Counted from the first letter of the stretch, positions 7,007 through 16,415 are shown. The stretch is 62,837 nucleotides of DNA from Clostridiales bacterium (GCA_022800315.1 JAAWQC010000010.1:1-62837); one strand, 5' to 3'. Numbers and translations are program-made. The notes: generated by a model not told the origin, from the letters alone.

Positions 7007-8863
7007 ATGGACAATCGACTGGACAAGCTGTTTTTACAGGTGCAGAAGCCTGCCCGCTATACCGGCGGGGAGCTGAACAGCGTATACAAAGACCGGGATA
7101 AGGTGAATATCCGGTTCGCCTTCTGTTTTCCGGACCTGTACGAGGTGGGGATGTCCCATCTGGGAATGAAAATTCTGTACGGGATGATGAACGACGTGGA
7201 GGACGTGTGGTGCGAACGGGTATTCGCCCCCGACCAGGACATGGAAGCCCTGATGCGGCAGGAGGATATCCCCCTGTTCGGGCTGGAGAGTCGGGACCCC
7301 ATCGGTACCTTCGACTTTCTGGGGTTCACTCTCCAGTATGAGCTGAGCTTCACCGGCATCCTCAACATGTTGGAGCTGGCCCGTGTGCCCCTTCACGCCT
7401 CCGGCCGGGGAGACGACTGCCCGCTGGTGATAGGGGGCGGCCCCTGCGCCTGCAACCCCGAGCCGCTGTGCGACTTTTTCGACCTGTTCACCCTGGGAGA
7501 AGGGGAGGAGGTCAACCTCGAGCTGATCAACCTCTACCGCAGGCATAAGGCGGAGGGCTTCAGCCGCCGCCGTTTTTTGAGGGAAGCCGCACAGATCGAA
7601 GGGGTGTATGTGCCCTCCCTGTACGAGGTGTCCTATCACGATGACGGCACCGTGAAGGCGGTGACGCCGCGGGACGGCGCGCCGGAGACGGTACGCAAGC
7701 GCATTATCGCCGATTTGGATGCCTGCTATTATCCCGACCGGTTTGTGGTACCCTTCATCGATATCGTCCACGACCGGGCGATGAGTGAAATTTTCCGTGG
7801 CTGCATACGCGGCTGCCGCTTCTGCCAAGCGGGGTTTATCTACCGGCCGGTACGGGAAAAATCGGTGGATACCATCGACCGGCAGAGCCGCACCCTGTGC
7901 GAGAACACCGGCTATGAGGAGTTTTCCCTGTCGTCCCTGTCCACCAGCGATTACACGGGGCTGACCGAGCTGCTGCCCCGTCTCCTCGATTGGGCGGAGC
8001 CGGAGCACACCAACATCTCCCTGCCCTCCCTGCGGGTGGACGGGTTCTCGGAGGAGCTGGCCGCCCGTCTGAACGTGCTTCGCCGAAGCGGCCTCACCTT
8101 CGCGCCGGAGGCGGGCACCCAGCGCCTGCGGGACGCCATCAATAAAAACCTGACCGAGGAGGAAATCCTCGGCACTGCTCGCAAAGCCTTCGCAGGCGGG
8201 TGGACAGCGGTCAAGCTGTATTTTATGATGGGTCTGCCCACCGAGACACTGGAAGATGTGGCGGGTATCGCCTCACTGGGTCAAAAGATCGTCAACTGCT
8301 ACTACGACAACCCTGACAAACCCAAGGGGAAGGGGGTTACCGTATCGGTGAGCGTTTCCTGCTTCGTACCCAAGCCTTTCACTCCGTTTCAGTGGGAGCC
8401 TCAGGACACTGCGGAACAGCTGAAGGAGAAACAGACCCACCTGCGGCAGTCGGTGACCACCAAGAAAATTTCCCTGAGCTGGCATGACGCCGACATCAGT
8501 TATCTGGAAGGGGTGCTGGCCCGCGGCGACCGGCGGCTGGGCGCCGTGATTGAAGGGGCCTTCCGACGGGGCTGCAAGCTGGATTCCTGGTCCCAGTACT
8601 TTTCCCTGGAGGCATGGCGGCAGGCCTTTGAAGAGGCGGGGCTGGACCCGGCCTTTTACGCCAACCGCCGTCGGCCATTTGAAGAGGTGCTGCCGTGGGA
8701 TCATCTGGATTACGGCGTGACCAAGGAATTCATGATAAAGGAAAACCAGAAGGCACACGAGAGCGTCACGACCCCCCACTGCCGCCAGCAGTGTTCCGCC
8801 TGCGGTGCCGCGCGATGGAAGGGAGGGGTCTGTATTGAAAACCGTCAGAATCCGGTTCAGTAA
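7007..8863 (+). CDS. B12-binding-domain radical SAM protein (TIGR03960-type)
   Basis: A 618-residue radical SAM protein. An N-terminal cobalamin-binding-like region is followed by the cluster motif CxxxCxxC at Cys266, Cys270 and Cys273 (GCIRGCRFCQAG), which would hold a 4Fe-4S cluster that cleaves S-adenosylmethionine. The TFAPEAGT segment is typical of this subgroup. Its substrate is unknown. It almost always travels with the DUF2344 protein encoded next, with which it overlaps by 29 bases, often close to ribosomal protein genes as here. The start at 7007 follows GAGGAAGG by about nine bases; 34 in-frame codons upstream look like leader sequence. Confidence 0.85.
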   Translation: MDNRLDKLFLQVQKPARYTGGELNSVYKDRDKVNIRFAFCFPDLYEVGMSHLGMKILYGMMNDVEDVWCERVFAPDQDMEALMRQEDIPLFGLESRDPIGTFDFLGFTLQYELSFTGILNMLELARVPLHASGRGDDCPLVIGGGPCACNPEPLCDFFDLFTLGEGEEVNLELINLYRRHKAEGFSRRRFLREAAQIEGVYVPSLYEVSYHDDGTVKAVTPRDGAPETVRKRIIADLDACYYPDRFVVPFIDIVHDRAMSEIFRGCIRGCRFCQAGFIYRPVREKSVDTIDRQSRTLCENTGYEEFSLSSLSTSDYTGLTELLPRLLDWAEPEHTNISLPSLRVDGFSEELAARLNVLRRSGLTFAPEAGTQRLRDAINKNLTEEEILGTARKAFAGGWTAVKLYFMMGLPTETLEDVAGIASLGQKIVNCYYDNPDKPKGKGVTVSVSVSCFVPKPFTPFQWEPQDTAEQLKEKQTHLRQSVTTKKISLSWHDADISYLEGVLARGDRRLGAVIEGAFRRGCKLDSWSQYFSLEAWRQAFEEAGLDPAFYANRRRPFEEVLPWDHLDYGVTKEFMIKENQKAHESVTTPHCRQQCSACGAARWKGGVCIENRQNPVQ

Positions 8864-9470
8864 AACCGGACGGGCGAAATACATTTCCCACCTGGACCTC
8901 AGCCGGGTGATGCAGCGGGCCCTGAGACGCGCCGCTGTACCTCTATGGTATACCGAGGGATTCAACCGGCATCCCTACGTGACCTTCGCAGCCCCCCTGT
9001 CCCTGGGATTCGAGGGGCTGCGGGAAACGATGGATTTCCGCCTCGTGGAGGAGATGGATTACGGCGAGCTGACCCGCCGCCTAGACGAGGCGGTGCCGGA
9101 AGGCATCCATGTGCTGTCCGCCGCCGACCCGGTAATGAAGCCGGGACAGATCGCCCGGGCCCGGTACCGCCTGAGCGTGGAGGGCGGACTGGGGCTTCTT
9201 GCCGAATTCCTGGCCCTGCCCGAAATACCTGCGGAGAAGCGGACCAAAAAGGGCGGGATGAAAACCATCGACCTGAAACCGGCCCTGTTGGAAACCGCCG
9301 TGGAGGAACAGGAAGGCCAAACCGCTCTCGAGCTGCTGCTGCCCTGTGGCGGAGAAACGGTGAACCCGTCCCTGGTCTGGACAGCCTACGGCGCTTTCAG
9401 CGGCGACAGCCGCCCGGCGGCGGTGCTGCGGCTGGATTTATACGATGAGGCGGGGAATTCCTTTGCATGA
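8835..9470 (+). CDS. DUF2344 / TIGR03936 family protein
   Basis: A 211-residue protein of the DUF2344 family, known almost only as the partner of the preceding radical SAM protein; in some bacteria the two are fused. It opens with VRIRFSKTGRAKYISHLDLSRVMQRALRR, typical of the family, and has FNRHPYVTFAAPLSLG a little later. The TTG start at 8835 is chosen because GGGAGGGG stands seven bases before it; an ATG 30 bases upstream lacks a good ribosome-binding site. A role in RNA or protein modification is plausible but unproven. Confidence 0.8.
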   Translation: MKTVRIRFSKTGRAKYISHLDLSRVMQRALRRAAVPLWYTEGFNRHPYVTFAAPLSLGFEGLRETMDFRLVEEMDYGELTRRLDEAVPEGIHVLSAADPVMKPGQIARARYRLSVEGGLGLLAEFLALPEIPAEKRTKKGGMKTIDLKPALLETAVEEQEGQTALELLLPCGGETVNPSLVWTAYGAFSGDSRPAAVLRLDLYDEAGNSFA

Positions 9471-9502
9471 CAAGGGTTCTGCCGAAAAAGAAGGAAAAAG
9501 CC

Positions 9503-9531
9503 TTGCAATCCTTGCCGGTTTATGCTATCCT
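9503..9531 (+). promoter_or_regulatory. Sigma-A-type promoter of rplS
   Basis: TTGCAA (9503-9508) and TATCCT (9526-9531) are separated by 17 bases, about 130 bases before rplS. The transcribed leader has inverted repeats (see findings). Confidence 0.65.
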
Positions 9532-9662
9532 ATACCGGTATCTGGAATCCGCGGGGCAAGTCTGTCCCGTTGGGGAGGATTGGCGGCCGTTCAGCCGTCT
9601 ATGAAAGCGGACAGTCCTCTGCCCCTGAGGCAAGAATGTCTGACATCAAGGAGGAACTGAGA

Positions 9663-10007
9663 ATGGATGCACTTAAGACGATTGCCCAGGACAGTATGAA
9701 GGAAACCACCCCCGAATTTTCCATCGGCGACACCATCCGCGTGGACGTGAAAATCCGCGAAGGTGAGCGCGAGAGAATTCAGGCGTTTGAGGGCACGGTC
9801 ATTGCCAAGCGCGGCAGCGGCGTAGCCGAAACCTTTACTGTGCGCCGCGTCTCCTACGGCGTAGGCGTGGAGAGGGTTTTCCCCCTGCATTCCCCGAACG
9901 TGGCGGGCGTAAAGGTGATTCGCTACGGTAAGGTTCGCCGCAGCAAGCTGTACTATCTGCGCGACCGTGTCGGCAAGGCCGCCAAGGTCAAGGAGCAGAT
10001 CCGCTGA
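9663..10007 (+). CDS. rplS: 50S ribosomal protein L19
   Basis: A 114-residue protein matching L19 throughout, with [32 protein letters not shown] and the C-terminal [21 protein letters not shown]19 sits at the 30S-50S interface. The ATG at 9663 follows AAGGAGG by eight bases; longer in-frame readings upstream are leader. It has its own promoter and terminator, then lepB, rbgA and rnhB in the conserved Firmicute order. Confidence 0.97.
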   Translation: MDALKTIAQDSMKETTPEFSIGDTIRVDVKIREGERERIQAFEGTVIAKRGSGVAETFTVRRVSYGVGVERVFPLHSPNVAGVKVIRYGKVRRSKLYYLRDRVGKAAKVKEQIR

Positions 10008-10021
10008 ATTATCGCCTCATG

Positions 10022-10054
10022 AAAAGCAGGAACGGAAACGTTCCTGCTTTTTTA
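10022..10054 (+). terminator. Intrinsic terminator after rplS
   Basis: A 13-base-pair stem (AAAAGCAGGAACG, loop GAAA, CGTTCCTGCTTTT) continues into a T run. Confidence 0.93.
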
Positions 10055-10078
10055 TATATGGCGGGTGAAAAAGCCCGG

Positions 10079-10107
10079 TTTACTTGCGGGGGGAATTGTG
10101 CTATACT
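10079..10107 (+). promoter_or_regulatory. Candidate promoter of lepB
   Basis: TTTACT (10079-10084) and TATACT (10102-10107) are 17 bases apart, about 60 bases before the lepB start. Confidence 0.6.
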
Positions 10108-10168
10108 GACTGAAAACGGTGGACAGGGAAAACCGCTGTCCGATTCTGTATAAAAGCGAGGGACCCCC

Positions 10169-10738
10169 ATGAACGACGAACTCCTGCTGGACCCCCATGC
10201 GGACGGAAAAAAACAGTCCCGTGGGAATATGTTTACCGGTTTATACGAATGGGTGGAGGCCGCGATTTTTTCGCTGATCTGCGTGGTGCTGGTCTTTACC
10301 TTCCTGTTTCGGGTGGTGGGTGTGGACGGCCCGTCCATGACACCGACCCTGCTCAACACTGAACGGCTGATCATGACCAACCTCAACTACACGCCGGAGC
10401 GGGGCGACATCGTGGTCATTAACCGCTATACCCAGGAACCGCTGGTCAAACGTATCATCGCCCTGGCCGGCGATTATCTGGAGATTGACGGGGAGACGGG
10501 CGAGGTCCGGGTCAACGGCGAAACGCTGAACGAGACCTACATACAGGGCACCACCTATCCGAAGGAATTCCAGTCCCCCCAGACCGTACCGGAGAACTGC
10601 GTGTTTGTCATGGGCGACAACCGGGAGAATTCCACCGACAGCCGCAGCCTGATGGTGGGCTTCGTACCGGTCAAGAACATCATGGGCAAGGCGGTATGGC
10701 GCATCTGGCCCTTCAGCAAATTTGGGAGCGTGTATTAA
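10169..10738 (+). CDS. lepB: Signal peptidase I
   Basis: A 189-residue S26 peptidase that removes signal peptides from exported proteins outside the cytoplasmic membrane. One N-terminal span covers about residues 31-52. The catalytic Ser56 is in GPSMTPT and the Lys94 general base in VKRIIALAGD; the GDNRENSTDSR box E follows. GCGAGGGA precedes the start. The stop codon overlaps the next ATG (TAATG), so rbgA is probably translated from the same message. Confidence 0.95.
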   Translation: MNDELLLDPHADGKKQSRGNMFTGLYEWVEAAIFSLICVVLVFTFLFRVVGVDGPSMTPTLLNTERLIMTNLNYTPERGDIVVINRYTQEPLVKRIIALAGDYLEIDGETGEVRVNGETLNETYIQGTTYPKEFQSPQTVPENCVFVMGDNRENSTDSRSLMVGFVPVKNIMGKAVWRIWPFSKFGSVY

Positions 10739-11619
10739 TGGGTGCGCCGGACAGCATCCAGTGGTTTCCGGGGCATATGACCCGCACCCGCCGCAAAATG
10801 GCGGAAATCATGCCCCTGATCGACCTGGTTACCGAGATTCGGGATGCGCGTATCCCTTACAGCAGCCGCAACCCGGAGCTGGACGCCCTGACGCAGGGCA
10901 AGCCCCGCATCTGTCTGCTCAATAAAACGGATATGGCGGACGAGAACGCCACCCGCGGTTGGATAGCCTGCCTGGAACGGGAGGGTGTCCCCGCGCTTCC
11001 CATCGACTGCAAGAGCGGCAGGGGAATCGGGGGCTTCGTGCCGCTGGTCAGGCAGGTCCTCCGCGAACAGATCGAGCGATGGAAAGCCAAGGGCATGGTC
11101 AACCGCCCCCTTCACGTGCTGGTGGCGGGCATCCCCAATTCGGGCAAATCTTCCTTTATTAATCGGCTTTCCAAAGGGGGCAGGGCGAAGGTGGAGGACC
11201 GGCCGGGGGTCACACGGGGCAACCAGTGGTTCACAGTGGAGGGGGGGCTGCTCCTGCTGGATACCCCCGGCGTGCTGTGGCCGAAGTTTGAGGATCAAAC
11301 GGTGGCCCGCCATCTGGCCTATACCGGTGCTATCCGGGATCAGATACTCGACTGCGAGGAGCTGGCCTGTGGGCTGCTCACCCTGCTGGCGCGGGATTAC
11401 GGCCCTCTGCTGCAGGCCCGATATAAACTCAGTGACAGCGAAATTGCCCTGCCCGAGGGGGAGCCCGCAGCAGGCTGGGAGCTTTTGCAGGCGGTGGGGC
11501 GCCGGCGCGGCATGCTGATATCCGGCGGTGAGGTGGATACCGAACGAGCCGCCGTGATGCTGCTGGACGAATTCCGCGGCGGCAAGCTGGGCCGCATCAC
11601 GCTGGAACAGCCGCAGTAA
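10738..11619 (+). CDS. rbgA: Ribosome biogenesis GTPase RbgA (YlqF)
   Basis: A 293-residue circularly permuted GTPase needed for late 50S subunit assembly. The G4 motif NKTD (about residue 62) comes before the P-loop GIPNSGKSS (about residue 131), and the DTPGVLWPK segment is characteristic. The family N-terminus IQWFPGHMTRTRRKM is present. Start at 10738 overlaps the lepB stop. Its gene neighbours rplS and rnhB are the same as in Bacillus. Confidence 0.95.
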   Translation: MGAPDSIQWFPGHMTRTRRKMAEIMPLIDLVTEIRDARIPYSSRNPELDALTQGKPRICLLNKTDMADENATRGWIACLEREGVPALPIDCKSGRGIGGFVPLVRQVLREQIERWKAKGMVNRPLHVLVAGIPNSGKSSFINRLSKGGRAKVEDRPGVTRGNQWFTVEGGLLLLDTPGVLWPKFEDQTVARHLAYTGAIRDQILDCEELACGLLTLLARDYGPLLQARYKLSDSEIALPEGEPAAGWELLQAVGRRRGMLISGGEVDTERAAVMLLDEFRGGKLGRITLEQPQ

Positions 11620-11639
11620 ACCGGTTATTTAAGAAGCGG

Positions 11640-11670
11640 AAAGACACTATTGTACAATGGTGTCTTTTTC
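11640..11670 (+). terminator. Intrinsic terminator after rbgA
   Basis: AAAGACAC pairs with GTGTCTTT around an inner ATTG/CAAT stem and runs into TTTTT. rnhB begins only 22 bases later, so some readthrough is likely. Confidence 0.8.
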
Positions 11671-11691
11671 CTTATAAGGATGTGTTAAGAC

Positions 11692-12300
11692 GTGACCAAT
11701 CGGGAGTACGACGAGGTATACCGCGGGCAGGGAATTCCTTGGCTGTGCGGCGTGGACGAAGCGGGGCGGGGGCCCCTGGCCGGTCCTGTCTACGCAGCGG
11801 CGGTGATACTGGACCCGGAACGCCCCATCGACGGGCTGAACGATTCCAAAAAGCTGAGCGAGAAAAAACGGGAAGCCCTCTATGACGAAATCGTAGAAAA
11901 GGCCTCCGCCTGGTCTGTGGCCAGCGCCTCGGTGGAGGAGATCGAAGTGCTCAATATTCTGCAGGCCACCCATCTCGCCATGTGCCGGGCGGCTCAGGGG
12001 CTCGAACTGGTGCCCGGCCTGATCCTGGTGGACGGCAACCGCCTGCCCCCCGACCTGCCGGCCCCCGCCCGCACGGTGGTCAAGGGAGACGTCCTGTCGG
12101 AGACTATTGCCGCCGCCTCCATTCTGGCCAAGGTCAGCCGTGACCGCCTGATGCGGGAGCTGGACCGCCGGTATCCTCAATACGATTTCGCACGGCATAA
12201 AGGATATGGGACCGCCCTGCACTATGAACGTCTGCGGGAGCACGGCCTGTCCCCCGTGCACCGCCGCAGCTTTTTAAAAAACTGGCAGGAGGGACGGTGA
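11692..12300 (+). CDS. rnhB: Ribonuclease HII
   Basis: A 202-residue enzyme that cuts RNA in RNA-DNA hybrids and at single ribonucleotides in DNA. The signature [14 protein letters not shown] contains the catalytic Asp22 and Glu23, followed by [13 protein letters not shown] and the later [13 protein letters not shown]-like segment. GTG start with AAGGAT upstream. A YraN-type gene follows seven bases later, a common pairing. Confidence 0.95.
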   Translation: MTNREYDEVYRGQGIPWLCGVDEAGRGPLAGPVYAAAVILDPERPIDGLNDSKKLSEKKREALYDEIVEKASAWSVASASVEEIEVLNILQATHLAMCRAAQGLELVPGLILVDGNRLPPDLPAPARTVVKGDVLSETIAAASILAKVSRDRLMRELDRRYPQYDFARHKGYGTALHYERLREHGLSPVHRRSFLKNWQEGR

Positions 12301-12306
12301 CTGCCT

Positions 12307-12693
12307 GTGGCAGGGGTATCCAAAGGCGCAGCGGGGGAAGTGATCGCCGCCCGCTTTTTGAGGGAGAAGGGCTATACCATCCTGGGGGCCAATGTCCGCA
12401 GCCGGTTCGGTGAAATTGACATAATTGCCGCGGCCCCTCCGTATATTGCTTTCGTAGAGGTAAAGACCCGGAGCGAAGATTCCCTGTACGCCCCGCGGGA
12501 AGCGGTGACACAGGGGAAGCAGGTACGCATTCTCCGAACTGCCGCCCTGTATTTACAGGGGCATCCCACCGATTTGCAGCCGCGTTTCGACGTGATCGAG
12601 GTGGTCACCCGCAAGGGACGGCCGATGGAAGCGGTGGAGATTGACCATCTGTTAGGAGCGTATGAGGCGGCGGACCTGCATACCTCCTTCTGA
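12307..12693 (+). CDS. YraN / UPF0102 family nuclease-fold protein
   Basis: A 128-residue protein of the UPF0102 family, which has a Holliday-junction-resolvase-like fold. The core RFGEIDIIAAAPPYIAFVEVKTRS carries the Glu-x-Asp and Glu-x-Lys residues of a PD-(D/E)xK nuclease site. The biochemical role is not settled. GTG start directly after rnhB. Confidence 0.88.
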   Translation: MAGVSKGAAGEVIAARFLREKGYTILGANVRSRFGEIDIIAAAPPYIAFVEVKTRSEDSLYAPREAVTQGKQVRILRTAALYLQGHPTDLQPRFDVIEVVTRKGRPMEAVEIDHLLGAYEAADLHTSF

Positions 12694-12732
12694 TACGGCG
12701 CTCCGGTCAGCCTCACGAAAGGGGCGCTGACA

Positions 12733-13698
12733 ATGGACGTTTTTGATCTGCACTGCGACACCCTGTACGAATGTGTCAAGCACGGGCGGGAGCTGATGGA
12801 CAATCCCTTTGCCGTCGACCTGCGCCGGGGCCGGGCCTACCGGCGCTGGGCGCAGGTTTTTGCCGTCTGGATGCCCGATTTCCTGAGAGGGGAGCCGGCT
12901 TTCGAGCAGTGTGTCCGCACCCTGCGGTTCGCGCGGGAGCAGGCGGATACCTACGCCGACCAGATGACCCTGGTCACCGACGCCGACCTGCTGGACGGCG
13001 CCCTGCTGAACGAGCGGTGCGGGGCCCTGCTGGGCATCGAGGGCGCTTCTGCTCTGGCGGGCAGTCTGGAACATCTGGAGGAGGCCGCCGCCTTGGGGGT
13101 GCGCATCGTCACCCTGACCTGGAACGGCTCCAACGAACTGGGGCACGGTTCCGGCTCAGGCTGCGCCGACGGACTGACCTCCTTCGGCAGGATGGCGGTG
13201 CGCAAGATGGAACAGCTGGGCGTCATCCCCGACGTGTCCCACCTCAACGAAAAGGGATTCTGGGACGTGGCGGAGGAGGCACAGGGCCCGTTTATCGCCA
13301 GCCACTCCGATTCGGCAGCGGTCCATCCCCATACCCGCAACCTCACCGACGACCAGTTCCGGGAGATCGCGGGGAGAGGGGGACTGGTCGGCCTCAACCT
13401 CTGCGGCGAGCATTTGGGTCTGGCGGGGGAGGAAACGGCAGAGCAGCCGACCTTCGAACCCCTGATGCGCCACCTCGACCATTTTCTGTCATTGGGAGGG
13501 GAGACGGTGCTGGCCTTCGGCTGTGACCTGGACGGCACCGACCTGCCCGCCCGATGGGGAGGGATAGAGGTATACGGCCGGATGAAGGAAGCCCTCCTTC
13601 GCAATAGATACGAGGAACAGCTGCTGGACCGCTTGTTTTTCGGCAATTGCTACGATTTTATCCATTCCGCTTTGACAACCGGCGGTCGCATGGGTTAG
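12733..13698 (+). CDS. Membrane dipeptidase-family (M19) protein
   Basis: A 321-residue amidohydrolase of peptidase family M19. The start MDVFDLHCDTLYE carries the first metal ligands (His-x-Asp), LLGIEGA and the Glu region follow, then DVSHLNEKGFWDV and SHSDSAAVHPHTRNLTDDQF. Family members split dipeptides using two zinc ions. No signal peptide is seen, so a cytoplasmic role is likely. AAAGGGG lies upstream of the ATG. Confidence 0.88.
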   Translation: MDVFDLHCDTLYECVKHGRELMDNPFAVDLRRGRAYRRWAQVFAVWMPDFLRGEPAFEQCVRTLRFAREQADTYADQMTLVTDADLLDGALLNERCGALLGIEGASALAGSLEHLEEAAALGVRIVTLTWNGSNELGHGSGSGCADGLTSFGRMAVRKMEQLGVIPDVSHLNEKGFWDVAEEAQGPFIASHSDSAAVHPHTRNLTDDQFREIAGRGGLVGLNLCGEHLGLAGEETAEQPTFEPLMRHLDHFLSLGGETVLAFGCDLDGTDLPARWGGIEVYGRMKEALLRNRYEEQLLDRLFFGNCYDFIHSALTTGGRMG

Positions 13699-13750
13699 TA
13701 TGATATTATATCCGTGCCCTCAGATTATCTATATAAAGGCGGCGTTCATC

Positions 13751-15250
13751 ATGATGTATAAAAGCACCCGGGACGCTTCGGTCAGCGTTCCTTCCGCGCA
13801 GGCGATCACCCAGGGGATTTCTCGCGACGGCGGCCTGTTCGTGCCCGCGTCCATCCCCGCGCTGACGGCAGATGAGCTTGCCGGGCTGATCCCTAAAAAC
13901 TACGTAGAACGGGCCAATGCCGTTCTGTCGAAATTTCTTACCGATTTCACGGAGGAAGAGGTGCGTTCCTGTACCGCCGCCGCCTATACTGCGGACAAAT
14001 TCGGCTCGGATCATACCGCTCCGCTCCGCGAACTGTACGAGGGGGTCCACATTCTCGAACTGTGGCACGGCCCCACCTGCGCCTTCAAGGATATGGCGCT
14101 GCAAATCCTGCCCCACCTGATGCGGGTGTCGGCGGGAAAGACGGCGGGAGGAAGGGAAATCGTCATATTGGTGGCGACCTCCGGCGATACCGGCAAAGCA
14201 GCGCTGGAAGGCTTCCGGGACGCGGAGCATACCCGTATCCTGGTGTTCTATCCCGAACAGGGCGTCAGCCCGATGCAGAAGCTGCAGATGACCACGCAGG
14301 AGGGGGAGAACGTCGCCGTCTGCGCCATCCGCGGCAATTTCGACGACGCGCAGAACGGTGTGAAGGAAATTTTCACCGACCCGGCGGTGGCCCGTCGGCT
14401 GGCGGCGCACGGTATGATGTTCTCCAGCGCCAATTCCATTAACTGGGGCCGTCTGGTGCCTCAGGTGGTCTATTATGTATCCGCTTACTGCGATCTGCTG
14501 AAGGATGGCAAACTGGGGGCGGGGGAACCCTTCAACGTGGTGGTGCCCACCGGCAACTTCGGCAACATCCTTGCGGCATATTACGCGAAAAAAATGGGTC
14601 TGCCCATCGGGCGTCTGATCTGCGCCTCCAACCGCAACAAGGTACTCACTGACTTTATGGAGACCGGGGTTTACGACCGCCGGCGGGAGTTCCATCCCAC
14701 CACCTCGCCCTCCATGGACATTCTGATTTCCTCCAATCTGGAGCGGCTGCTCTTCGACCTGTCGGGACAGGACGACCGCCTGATCGCCGATCTGATGGGA
14801 CAGCTGAGCCGGGACGGCGTTTACACCGTGCCTGAACAGATGAAAAAAGCGCTGCAGGCGGGATTTGCCGGCGGCTGGTGCGATGACGGGCAGACCGCCG
14901 GCACCATCCGGGAGACATATGAGAAATACGGGTATCTGTGCGATACCCACACGGCGGTGGGAGTCCACGTGTACGAGGAATACCGCGCCCGCACCGGTGA
15001 CACCACGCCGACGGTGATCGCCTCCACCGCCAACCCCTATAAATTCTCCCAGAGCGTTGCCGAAGCGCTGGGCGCGGAGACTGACGGTCTCGATGAGTTT
15101 GAAAAGGTGGAAGCGCTCCATAGCTTGACCGGCTGCGCCATTCCCGCGCCGCTGGCCGCCATACAGGGAAAATCCCCCCGTTTCACCGCTGTTTGTGATC
15201 GGGAGGATATGCGCTGCGCGGTTTACGAGCAGCTCCATATCGGTGAATGA
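13751..15250 (+). CDS. thrC: Threonine synthase
   Basis: A 499-residue pyridoxal-phosphate enzyme converting O-phosphohomoserine to threonine. The cofactor lysine is Lys113 in GPTCAFKDMALQ. The phosphate-binding ATSGDTGKAALEGF segment and the VPTGNFGNILAAYYAKKMGLP region follow. The size and the N-terminal YKSTRD... form match the longer class of bacterial threonine synthases. Two adjacent ATG codons (13751, 13754) follow AAAGGCGG; either could be used. Confidence 0.95.
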   Translation: MMYKSTRDASVSVPSAQAITQGISRDGGLFVPASIPALTADELAGLIPKNYVERANAVLSKFLTDFTEEEVRSCTAAAYTADKFGSDHTAPLRELYEGVHILELWHGPTCAFKDMALQILPHLMRVSAGKTAGGREIVILVATSGDTGKAALEGFRDAEHTRILVFYPEQGVSPMQKLQMTTQEGENVAVCAIRGNFDDAQNGVKEIFTDPAVARRLAAHGMMFSSANSINWGRLVPQVVYYVSAYCDLLKDGKLGAGEPFNVVVPTGNFGNILAAYYAKKMGLPIGRLICASNRNKVLTDFMETGVYDRRREFHPTTSPSMDILISSNLERLLFDLSGQDDRLIADLMGQLSRDGVYTVPEQMKKALQAGFAGGWCDDGQTAGTIRETYEKYGYLCDTHTAVGVHVYEEYRARTGDTTPTVIASTANPYKFSQSVAEALGAETDGLDEFEKVEALHSLTGCAIPAPLAAIQGKSPRFTAVCDREDMRCAVYEQLHIGE

Positions 15251-15256
15251 GACAAA

Positions 15257-15295
15257 AGGAAACAGGCGGAAATCCGTAGATTTCCGCCTGTTTCC
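15257..15295. terminator. Bidirectional terminator between thrC and the DUF1540 gene
   Basis: A very long perfect stem of 18 base pairs (ending AAATC, loop CGTA, GATTT) with short T-rich flanks on both sides. It lies between two converging genes. Confidence 0.85.
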
Positions 15296-15330
15296 TCACC
15301 AGTAAATGGTGAGTGCCGGGACTGACTGCG

Positions 15331-15504
15331 TTATTTCGTCTGGGGTTTAAAGGTGGCGCAGGCGGTGTCGGTGGTGCTCACAGCGTAGGTCGGGCCCACG
15401 TTGATTTTCTCCGCCGTACAGGCTTTGTCGCCGTCGTGGTACACGCAGTTCTTCACGTCGCAGCGGACACCGGGGTTGCAGCAGTCGGAATCGAGATGAC
15501 TCAT
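15331..15504 (-). CDS. DUF1540 cysteine-rich small protein
   Basis: A 57-residue protein starting MSHLDSDCCNPGVRCDVKNC. The Cys pairs and the CxVKNCxYHxGxxC pattern are those of DUF1540, a small presumed metal-binding domain frequent in clostridia. AAGGAAGG stands about nine bases before the ATG. Another frame on this strand is slightly longer, but this one has both family match and ribosome-binding site. Function unknown. Confidence 0.85.
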   Translation of the reverse strand: MSHLDSDCCNPGVRCDVKNCVYHDGDKACTAEKINVGPTYAVSTTDTACATFKPQTK

Positions 15505-15623
15505 GGTAAACAGCCTTCCTTTCCGGTTTTAAATGTTCGGGAACCATCCGGCTGGGATGCTTCCGTCTTTATTCTGTCCCCTGTGTGTTTAAATTAAACG
15601 GAAATAATTGAAAGGACGAGGAT

Positions 15624-16310
15624 ATGTCGCTCTTTGCCATTGCGGACCTGCATCTGTCGCTGGGGACGAACAAACCCATGGACGATTTTCCCGGCTGGCG
15701 GGATTATGTCAGCCGCCTGGAGCAAAACTGGCGCGCCCTCGTAGCGCCGGAGGATACTGTTGTGATCGCTGGTGATATTTCCTGGGGCATGACGCTGGAA
15801 CAGGCCCGCACCGACTTTGCGTTTCTGGAATCCCTGCCGGGTAAAAAGCTGCTGCTCAAGGGAAATCACGATTACTGGTGGTCCACCCGGCGGAAAATGG
15901 ATCAGTTTATTGACGAGGCGGGATTTACTTCCCTCACCATCGTTCACAACACCGCCGAAGCGGTGGGGGAGTTTGCCGTTTGCGGCACCCGCGGCTGGTT
16001 CTATGACGCGGAGGCGGATGAAGATAAAAAGGTGCTGGCGCGGGAAGCCGGACGGCTGAACGCCTCCATCGACGCGGCGGAAAGGACCGGGCTGGAACCG
16101 GTGGTTTTCCTGCATTATCCGCCGGTTTGGGGCGACCAGGTATGCGAGGAATTCATGACCATCCTGACAGAACGCCGGATACGCCGGTGCTATTACGGGC
16201 ATATCCACGGCACCGGAATCCGCCGGGCTGTCCAGGGGACAGTGCGCGGGGTGGAGCTCCGGCTGATTTCGGGGGATTCCCTGTCGTTCACGCCCCTGTT
16301 GGTGCGGTAA
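15624..16310 (+). CDS. Calcineurin-like metallophosphoesterase
   Basis: A 228-residue phosphoesterase with the full metal-binding series: IADLHL (Asp-x-His), VIAGDISWG, LLKGNHDYWW, and the His motifs in FLHYPPVW and YYGHIHG. Substrate unknown; members of this clostridial group are annotated simply as metallophosphoesterase. AAAGGACGAGG precedes the start. Confidence 0.88.
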   Translation: MSLFAIADLHLSLGTNKPMDDFPGWRDYVSRLEQNWRALVAPEDTVVIAGDISWGMTLEQARTDFAFLESLPGKKLLLKGNHDYWWSTRRKMDQFIDEAGFTSLTIVHNTAEAVGEFAVCGTRGWFYDAEADEDKKVLAREAGRLNASIDAAERTGLEPVVFLHYPPVWGDQVCEEFMTILTERRIRRCYYGHIHGTGIRRAVQGTVRGVELRLISGDSLSFTPLLVR

Positions 16311-16409
16311 AAACGGAAAGTTTGCAAATACGGCGTATAATTCACATTTTATTCAGAAATACGCCACGATAATTTTGAAAAGACGCTGGCGCTCCCGCCA
16401 ACGTTATGG

Positions 16410-16415
16410 TATAAT
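16410..16415 (+). promoter_or_regulatory. Probable -10 element of the tig promoter
   Basis: A perfect TATAAT about 44 bases before the tig start. The -35 position (TGGCGC) is weak, so an activator or another spacing is possible. Confidence 0.5.

Noticed and set aside
13706-15238. A 510-codon minus-strand frame opposite thrC
   Set aside because: Exact antisense of threonine synthase; no domain resemblance.
15313-15597. A 94-codon plus-strand frame after thrC
   Set aside because: It is antisense to the DUF1540 gene, which has a family match and a ribosome-binding site.
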